This document shows, one piece after another, positions 58,654-64,000 of a stretch of DNA of 64,000 nt. The notes below the pieces were generated by a model. That model was not told where the DNA came from. It worked only from the letters and a program-made list of their open reading frames with translations, and ran no database searches. Position 1 is the stretch's first letter; each line of letters opens with the position of its first letter. A program made the translations under genes and the position numbers. The stretch comes from an uncultured Aliiroseovarius sp. (GTDB taxonomy: Bacteria > Pseudomonadota > Alphaproteobacteria > Rhodobacterales > Rhodobacteraceae), in the NCBI RefSeq assembly GCF_947497285.1, contig NZ_CANMFT010000004.1, positions 124,001 to 188,000 on the forward strand, written 5' to 3'.

Positions 58654-60296
58654 CGCGCCACCTCTTCATCATCTTCCATCCAACCGCGCAGAATCTCGAC
58701 CGTTTCGGACTGACGCTCGGCAATCAGGTTTCGAAGTCGCTGAACAGGGTCATCCGAACCAGTGTCATCGTCGCCGAAATCAATATCCGACACGACTGCC
58801 ATTTCGGGGGGTGCAAAGTCACCATCGTCGATCTCGCCAGTAAAAGCTGGCAGTGGCGCGATCTCTTGGGTTGCGGGCAGCATAGAGGTATTAGCGCGGT
58901 CTTGAGGCAGTCCCGGCAACGCAGCAGCGCCCGTCGCCCCCTGATCGATTTTTCCTTGCGCTGCAAAGATAGGACGCAGAACGAACAAGCCAAGAACGAG
59001 GCTCACAACCGCCAAGAAGGCCATCTGCACCAACGAGGTTACATCAAGGTCAAGCCCCGCCAGAAGTCCGGCCGATGGCGCCGTCCCATCGGCGACGATC
59101 GCTTCGAACCGCATTGTCTTGATTGTAATTTGATCGCCGCGCCCTTCGTCAAAACCAACCGCCCCGGCCACCAGATCGCGCAAGCTTTCCAACTCGTCGG
59201 CGGGGCGAGGCTCCCAGACTTCATTGCCGTCAGCGTCGGTCGTTTTTAAGCCGTCAACCAATACTGCCACCGTCAGCCGTTTCACCGCACCTGGTGATTT
59301 CACAACTTCTCGTGTAGTTTCAGAGACCTCGTAGTTAATACGCTCGCGGCTTTCTGACGTGTTCGATGACGAATTTCCACCACCCGCTGCGTCGCCTTCC
59401 GGCAGGTTCGAAGCCACGGTAACGCCGGCGTTCGCGCTGTCCTTGGCTGTGTTCGATGTCTCTTGTGTGTCCGTCGAGATAGCGACGCGGCTTTCGGGAT
59501 CAAAGCGGCGTTCCAAAATGGATTCCTGCTCTGTCGCGGTCTCCAAGTTCAGCTCGACGACGGCATTTCCGAACCCGACTCGCGCCTCGATCAATCGTTC
59601 GACATTGCGCTTCAATTGGGCCGCCCGGTCAGAGGCCGCCCCAGAAAGATTTTCGGTTTCATCACCACTGCCCAACAGCCCACCGCGACTGTCGATAATC
59701 GATACCCGATCAGGCGACAGCCCCGGCACAGCCGACGCGACAAGGAATTTCAGCGCCTTGACCTGCGCAGGTGCCAAGGTGCCGCTGGACGTGGTCGCGG
59801 TAACCGAGGCTGAGGGTTCGTTGCGCTGACGAAACTGTTGGGAGGAGACATTTCCGATATGCACGCGGGCATTCTGAATGAGTGGGCTTGCGACGATTGT
59901 GCGTGCCAGTTCGCCTTCCTTGGCGCGCCAATAGGCGGCATCGAACATCTGCGATGTCGTTCCAAACCCGCTTAATCCGTCAAGCAATTCGTAGCCTTGA
60001 CCGCTATTTGCGGGCAGACCTTCGCTGGCCAACGTCATACGCAGGCTGTCGCGTGCGGAATCGTCGACCAAGATCGAGCCACCGCGGATTTCATAGGCAA
60101 CGCCGCGTGCTTCAAGTGCGTTGACGACATCACCCGCGGCCCCATTTTCCAGACCGGCATACAGCAGTGTCATCCGCGGGTTCGTCGCTATACGGGACAA
60201 ACCAATCACCGCAGCGAACATCGCAAGCGTGGCCAACACGACGATCACGCGTTTTTTCATGTCCAGGGCGGTCCAAACCGAAGTGATCTGCTGCAA
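58650..60296 (-). CDS. fliF: flagellar MS-ring protein FliF
   Basis: A 548-residue membrane protein that forms the base of the flagellum. An N-terminal helix (KKRVIVVLATLAMFAAVIGL), YscJ-like ring domains (TLLYAGLENGAAGDVVNAL, SSGTLAPAQVKALKFLVASAVP), a long Ser/Asn-rich linker near 285-325 and a second helix near 438-460 (MAFLAVVSLVLGLFVLRP) are all present. The start is a TTG because AAGGAG lies 9 bases before it; the next ATG would remove 12 residues. Its 127-base gap to fliL holds a CtrA-like site. Confidence 0.95.
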   Translation of the reverse strand: MQQITSVWTALDMKKRVIVVLATLAMFAAVIGLSRIATNPRMTLLYAGLENGAAGDVVNALEARGVAYEIRGGSILVDDSARDSLRMTLASEGLPANSGQGYELLDGLSGFGTTSQMFDAAYWRAKEGELARTIVASPLIQNARVHIGNVSSQQFRQRNEPSASVTATTSSGTLAPAQVKALKFLVASAVPGLSPDRVSIIDSRGGLLGSGDETENLSGAASDRAAQLKRNVERLIEARVGFGNAVVELNLETATEQESILERRFDPESRVAISTDTQETSNTAKDSANAGVTVASNLPEGDAAGGGNSSSNTSESRERINYEVSETTREVVKSPGAVKRLTVAVLVDGLKTTDADGNEVWEPRPADELESLRDLVAGAVGFDEGRGDQITIKTMRFEAIVADGTAPSAGLLAGLDLDVTSLVQMAFLAVVSLVLGLFVLRPIFAAQGKIDQGATGAAALPGLPQDRANTSMLPATQEIAPLPAFTGEIDDGDFAPPEMAVVSDIDFGDDDTGSDDPVQRLRNLIAERQSETVEILRGWMEDDEEVAR

Positions 60297-60361
60297 GACG
60301 TAACTCCTTTCACGAGCGGGCTTCTGCCCCCGTCACTGAATGCCGTTATCGTCAATCGCCC

Positions 60362-60376
60362 TTAACAATTGGTTAG
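60362..60376 (+). promoter_or_regulatory. CtrA-like site TTAA-N7-TTAG
   Basis: TTAACAATTGGTTAG is one base from the CtrA consensus TTAA-N7-TTAA. It lies in the divergent gap between fliF and fliL, 48 bases before the fliL ATG. CtrA controls flagellar genes in related bacteria, so the place fits. Confidence 0.5.
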
Positions 60377-60423
60377 TGCCCAGAGGTTTATAACGATTCG
60401 AGACAAGAAACTTGGATGCACTC

Positions 60424-60921
60424 ATGGCAGAACCGGAAACCAAAGAAGACACCGCAGACGAAGCACCTAAAAAATCTTCCAAGAAGGGGCTTCTTATTGG
60501 GTTGGTGTTGGCCCTTCTCCTTGGCGGTGGCGGGTTTTTTGCGGCCTACACTGGGGTCGTTGGCAGCGCCTTCAGCCAAGAAGATGCGCATACGGAAGAT
60601 CCGCAATTGACCGATCTTCCGCTGGTCGCATTCGTCGAAATGGAACCGCTTGTCGTTTCATTGGGAAAGTCAGGTGCCACGCGCCACTTGCGCTTCCGCG
60701 CCTCTCTAGAGGTCGTGCCAGGTCACGAAGCGGACGTGCAAAATGTGCTGCCGCGCGTGGTGGACGTGCTGAATTCGTATTTGCGCGCGGTTGAACTTCC
60801 GATGCTGGAAAACCCAGCCGCTCTTATCCAGCTGCGTGCGCAAATGCTGCGCCGCATTCAATTGGTAACCGGCGAAGGTCGCGTGCGGGACCTGCTCATC
60901 TTGGAATTCGTCCTCAACTAA
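60424..60921 (+). CDS. fliL: flagellar basal-body associated protein FliL
   Basis: A 165-residue single-pass membrane protein that sits with the stator around the motor. A Lys/Ser-rich N-terminus is followed by a helix at about 22-44 (KKGLLIGLVLALLLGGGGFF), then a periplasmic FliL domain with VAFVEMEPLVVSLG and a C-terminal VRDLLILEFVLN. It starts at MAEPETKED; an upstream TTG has no support. It begins the rightward gene string. Confidence 0.92.
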   Translation: MAEPETKEDTADEAPKKSSKKGLLIGLVLALLLGGGGFFAAYTGVVGSAFSQEDAHTEDPQLTDLPLVAFVEMEPLVVSLGKSGATRHLRFRASLEVVPGHEADVQNVLPRVVDVLNSYLRAVELPMLENPAALIQLRAQMLRRIQLVTGEGRVRDLLILEFVLN

Positions 60922-60936
60922 GAAGGAGGGACACAC

Positions 60937-61326
60937 ATGGATATCCTCGCAGACATTCTTTTGGGCCTCGGTGCTCTTGGTGCGGCTGTCTATTGTCTGG
61001 TGCTGTCCAGGCGCCTGCGTCGCTTCAACAATCTACAAAATGGCATGGGCGGTGCGGTGGCGGTTTTGTCGGCACAGGTCGATGACATGACGAAAACGCT
61101 GGACAAAGCCCGATTGGCCGCAGGCGAAAGCGCCGCCGTGCTGGGCGACTTGACAGAGCGCGCGGAAAGCTCTGCGCGCAATCTGGAACTGATGATGGCC
61201 AGTCTACATGACATTCCCGACCACACTGAAAACCACGACGCAAGTAGCGATAGCCAGGCGCAGAACCATCAGGAAGACGCTCCACCACTGTTTTCAAGCA
61301 ATCGGGTGCTGGAGGCTGCAGAATGA
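60937..61326 (+). CDS. DUF6468-like membrane-anchored flagellar accessory protein
   Basis: A 129-residue protein with one N-terminal helix (MDILADILLGLGALGAAVYCL) followed by a coiled-coil-prone region (LSAQVDDMTKTLDKARLAAGESAAVL, ending near 92) and a disordered acidic tail. It lies between fliL and a MotE-like gene with AAGGAGG at its start, and overlaps the next gene by 4 bases. The layout resembles the DUF6468 family found beside flagellar genes of alphaproteobacteria, but I am not certain of the family name. The role is not known. Confidence 0.65.
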   Translation: MDILADILLGLGALGAAVYCLVLSRRLRRFNNLQNGMGGAVAVLSAQVDDMTKTLDKARLAAGESAAVLGDLTERAESSARNLELMMASLHDIPDHTENHDASSDSQAQNHQEDAPPLFSSNRVLEAAE

Positions 61327-61940
61327 ATCGTCCGGACAACCCCGACAGCCCGCCAAGAACATCGCGGCGCAAATCCACGAACCGACGCATACTGCTTTTT
61401 CTGGCCATCATGTTGGCCTCCTCCGGGCTGGTTCGATTGGGGCCTTTGGGTATGGCTGTGGCAGATGATGTAACCACCATCCTGAAAGGCACTTCAGCTG
61501 AACCCGTCGAAATTGACAGCTGCAAGAGCGACGCAGATATCGAACGGCTGTTGGCAGCCCTGCAAAATCGCGAAGCTGCAGTTGCGAAACGAGAGACTGC
61601 CCTTGAAGATCGCCTGAAGGCTTTGTCTGTCGCCGACGAACAGATAGCGCGTAAAATGGATGCCTTGATCGTTGCTGAACAGAAATTGGCTGCGACGATG
61701 GCGACTGCCAAAACAGCTGCTGCGGATGATCTGAACGGGCTGACGACCCTTTATGAGAACATGAAGCCCAAACAGGCCATTCCTCTATTCGAGGAAATGG
61801 CGCCGGAATTTGCTGCAGGATTCCTGTCGCGTATGAAAGCGCCTATTGCGGCTCAGATCATGGCTGGGTTGAAGCCTCAGACCGCTTACGCGATCAGCGT
61901 TGTGTTGGCAGGCCGGCATACAGATGTGCCGACGAACTGA
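61323..61940 (+). CDS. MotE-like periplasmic chaperone-type protein
   Basis: A 205-residue exported protein. A basic N-terminus and a helix at about 22-46 (RRILLFLAIMLASSGLVRLG) are followed by a long coiled coil at about 75-130. The C-terminal MgtE-N-like segment at about 140-205 reads LTTLYENMKPKQAIPLFEEM and continues FLSRMKAPIAAQIMAGL. In other alphaproteobacteria MotE carries this same layout and assists MotC in motility. It overlaps the upstream gene by 4 bases, and motA follows after 75 bases. Confidence 0.8.
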   Translation: MNRPDNPDSPPRTSRRKSTNRRILLFLAIMLASSGLVRLGPLGMAVADDVTTILKGTSAEPVEIDSCKSDADIERLLAALQNREAAVAKRETALEDRLKALSVADEQIARKMDALIVAEQKLAATMATAKTAAADDLNGLTTLYENMKPKQAIPLFEEMAPEFAAGFLSRMKAPIAAQIMAGLKPQTAYAISVVLAGRHTDVPTN

Positions 61941-62015
61941 CCAACGGTCGCGTTTTATTAACCCAGTGATGTCATGTTGAACCCGAACAAGCACGTATAT
62001 GCGCAGAGGTAAAAG

Positions 62016-62885
62016 ATGATCGGTTTCGTCGGTATTGCGTTGATCTTCGTTATGGTTTTCGGCGGCTACCTTGCTGCGGGCGGCAAGATGGGGATCATCC
62101 TCAAATCGCTTCCCTTCGAATTCACCATGATCGGGGGGGCCGCGGCGGGCGCTTTTGTCATTTCCAACGACATGGCAGCAATCAAACACACAATGAAAGA
62201 CATCGGGAAGGTGTTCAAGGGTCCCAAATGGACACACGAAGACTACAAAGACTTGCTGTGCCTGCTGTTTGAGTTGATACGACAAGCCCGGCAAAACGCT
62301 GTGGCGCTTGAAGAGCATATTGAGAATCCATCCGAAAGCACCATCTTTTCTCGTTATCCCAAGATCTTGGAGGACGCCGAAGCGGTAAACCTAATCTGTG
62401 ACACCCTCCGTTCGGCCTCCATGAATTATGATGATCCCCATCAAGTCGAGGAGGTTTTGGAAAAGCGCATGGATGCAAACCTGCACCATGCACTGCATTC
62501 CAGCCATGCCCTTCAGACTGTTGCAGACGGTTTGCCTGCCCTTGGCATTGTCGCTGCTGTTCTCGGGGTGATCAAAACAATGGGGTCGATTGATCAGCCA
62601 CCCGAAATCCTTGGCAAGATGATCGGGGGGGCACTGGTCGGGACCTTTCTTGGCGTTTTTCTGGCTTATGGGTTGGTTGGGCCGTTTTCAGCCAAGGTCA
62701 AAACAGTGGTCGAGGAAGATGCCCACTTCTACCAGCTTATCCGTGAAGTGCTGGTGGCAAATCTCTACAACCATTCTGTCAACATCTGCATCGAGGTGGG
62801 CCGCCAGAACACACCGGGACATCACCGGCCCAGCTACTCTGACCTTGAGGAAGCGTTAAAAGAGGTCAAACAAGCGGCGGCATGA
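62016..62885 (+). CDS. motA: flagellar motor stator protein MotA
   Basis: A 289-residue four-helix proton-channel subunit. It begins MIGFVGIALIFVMVFGGYLAAGG, has FEFTMIGGAAAGAFVISND, and the late pair GLPALGIVAAVLGVIKTMGSI and GGALVGTFLGVFLAYGLVGP, which carries the channel-lining residues. Length matches alphaproteobacterial MotA (about 285-295). Its stop overlaps the next start by 4 bases (ATGA). motB is not the next gene. Confidence 0.96.
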   Translation: MIGFVGIALIFVMVFGGYLAAGGKMGIILKSLPFEFTMIGGAAAGAFVISNDMAAIKHTMKDIGKVFKGPKWTHEDYKDLLCLLFELIRQARQNAVALEEHIENPSESTIFSRYPKILEDAEAVNLICDTLRSASMNYDDPHQVEEVLEKRMDANLHHALHSSHALQTVADGLPALGIVAAVLGVIKTMGSIDQPPEILGKMIGGALVGTFLGVFLAYGLVGPFSAKVKTVVEEDAHFYQLIREVLVANLYNHSVNICIEVGRQNTPGHHRPSYSDLEEALKEVKQAAA

Positions 62886-64000
62886 TTACGATGGTTCGCC
62901 TTTTCCTGGCCACTCTTCTGTTAGCGCCGACGCTGTCGGAAGCACGCGAGATAGTTGTCCGCTCGGGCGAGCATGCAGATTTCTCAAGGCTGGTGATCTA
63001 TACAGACACCAATGACGTGGCCGAGTTCAACCAAACGCCAAAAGGCTATGTCCTGTCGACGAAGGACCCAAGCAACACGTTCAATACCAAGCGTGTCTTT
63101 GAGAAGATTCCCAGAACCCGCATTTCTGCCGTCTTCAGCGCTCAAGACGGCAGTTTAAAGATCATCGCAGATTGTGATTGCCATGCCAAAACGGAACGAC
63201 TGCCTGGTGGCCCGTATGTCATTGATATCTTTGATGGTCCCAGCGGTAAAAATCCAGAAACCTTGGTCGCTCACAGCAAGCGTGACGCGCCTGCGCAATC
63301 TCCAGCGACAAGCCTTACGCCAAGTGCCGTTCGGCTGGGATTGCCGATTGGGCAGACCTCGTCTGACAAGCCCGAGGAGGCAAGCACCAAAGACACGATC
63401 GCGGAAAGACCTTCCAAAGATGCCGATGAAGCCGCTGCGGTTCAAACTACAGACCGCTTGACCGAAGACACGCTCTTGGCTCAGCTTTCGCGCGCTGCGG
63501 CCCAAGGCTTGGTCAGCACCTCGGTCGACCAACTCCTTCCTGTTGCAGACACTGACGCGCCGGGCCTTACGAGTGCTGAACCACCCGATGTGCCCGCGCC
63601 GGAAACAGTCCTGGTTACTCCAGACGACCATATCGCGATTCAGACTGCCGTAGATCGAGAGGCCAACAGCAATCTCGGGCATACTATGGTCACAGAAAAT
63701 GGCGTTCGTTGTCTGGACGCGGACGCTTTTGCAATCGCGCACTGGGCCACAAACGAGGGGAGAGAACTTGATTTCTCGTCTCAAAGGGCCGAGCTGTTTG
63801 GCGAATTTGATCGCTTGAATGAAACAGCCCTGAACCGGCTTGTCCGCAACCAAATTTATCTCACTCTGGGTGCAGAAGCCCTATCCTATCTATCTGCTTT
63901 CCCTAACGAAATCTCTGAACACGCTGTTTTGATTGCCATGGCCGAAGTCATGGACCAAGGTGAGTCATCACACTCTGAATTCTTGGCACCCCAACTAATC
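62882..64000 (+). CDS. exported protein after motA, 3' truncated by window edge
   Basis: The frame is open from its ATG to the last base (373 codons seen), so the end is outside the window. It was found by translating the region after motA. A signal peptide (VRLFLATLLLAPTLSEA) is followed by a beta-rich part with FSRLVIYTDTNDVAEFNQTP and YVIDIFDGPSG, then a Thr/Pro/Asp-rich linker (about 150-250). A helical segment at about 275-370 has an alternating pattern such as FDRLNETALNRLVRNQIYLTLG, perhaps TPR-like. It is coupled to motA and may be a motility protein of the MotC/MotK kind. I do not assign a family. Confidence 0.8.
   Translation, partial: MITMVRLFLATLLLAPTLSEAREIVVRSGEHADFSRLVIYTDTNDVAEFNQTPKGYVLSTKDPSNTFNTKRVFEKIPRTRISAVFSAQDGSLKIIADCDCHAKTERLPGGPYVIDIFDGPSGKNPETLVAHSKRDAPAQSPATSLTPSAVRLGLPIGQTSSDKPEEASTKDTIAERPSKDADEAAAVQTTDRLTEDTLLAQLSRAAAQGLVSTSVDQLLPVADTDAPGLTSAEPPDVPAPETVLVTPDDHIAIQTAVDREANSNLGHTMVTENGVRCLDADAFAIAHWATNEGRELDFSSQRAELFGEFDRLNETALNRLVRNQIYLTLGAEALSYLSAFPNEISEHAVLIAMAEVMDQGESSHSEFLAPQLI

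Overview
The window looks like about 64 kb of chromosome from a marine alphaproteobacterium of the order Rhodobacterales (Roseobacter group). The signs are high GC, the protein sequences, an F1-only atpHAGDC operon, a ccoNOQP-ccoGHIS cluster linked to usp, fnrL and hemN, and a flagellar cluster of the kind common in that group. Nearly all of it is core genome. I see no transposase, integrase, prophage, CRISPR array, rRNA or convincing tRNA. Placement below the order is not possible from this sequence alone.

Layout. 1-2.4 kb: the end of the succinate dehydrogenase operon (sdhA 3' part, sdhB) and a DUF3052 gene. 2.4-6.3 kb: an FtsX-type ABC exporter (permease plus ATPase) with a divergent TesA-like esterase. 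6.5-7.1 kb: a LuxR-type regulator with a degenerate receiver domain. 7.1-18.5 kb: a microaerobic respiration block, with ccoGHIS and ccoNOQP (including the small ccoS and ccoQ genes), a universal stress protein, fnrL and hemN. Five FNR-type TTGAY-N4-RTCAA boxes mark its promoters, and a sixth precedes a di-heme cytochrome c peroxidase at 24.5 kb. 18.5-23.3 kb: a lipase-like protein, a Nudix hydrolase, a membrane beta-solenoid protein and groESL with a perfect CIRCE operator. 23.4-34.4 kb: housekeeping genes (peroxidase, DUF2161, pyrophosphatase, HAD phosphatase, MaoC hydratase, ribF, Dabb, YcgN, threonine aldolase, hydrolase, DsbA-like isomerase, prs, an H-type lectin). A small AT-rich islet with one secreted unknown protein lies at 26.3-27.0 kb. 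34.4-40.6 kb: an MFS exporter and the F1 ATP synthase operon. 41-45.8 kb: two methyltransferases, gloB and clpA. 46-51.4 kb: a MotA/MotB-like envelope pair with a very long coiled coil, chaC, a DUF2125 protein and an extensin-like protein. 51.5-56.9 kb: tyrosine and histidine biosynthesis genes, rpsD, a Hint-domain protein and an L-lactate dehydrogenase. 57-64 kb: a flagellar cluster with fliP-fliN-fliH-fliF leftward and fliL, two accessory genes, motA and an unfinished secreted protein rightward.

How the parts fit. FnrL senses oxygen loss through an iron-sulfur cluster. The boxes suggest that it drives its own divergon with hemN (oxygen-independent heme synthesis), the cbb3 oxidase, its assembly genes, the stress protein and the peroxidase. 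That makes a compact low-oxygen respiration regulon. The least understood parts are the MotA/MotB-like coiled-coil pair at 46-49 kb, the accessory genes around motA at 61-64 kb, the Hint-domain protein at 54.5 kb and the beta-solenoid membrane protein at 20-21 kb.

Start codons were moved inward from the longest reading frame wherever a ribosome-binding site, a conserved family N-terminus or a regulatory box favoured it. These choices are explained entry by entry. All family assignments come from reading the translated sequences; no database search was run.
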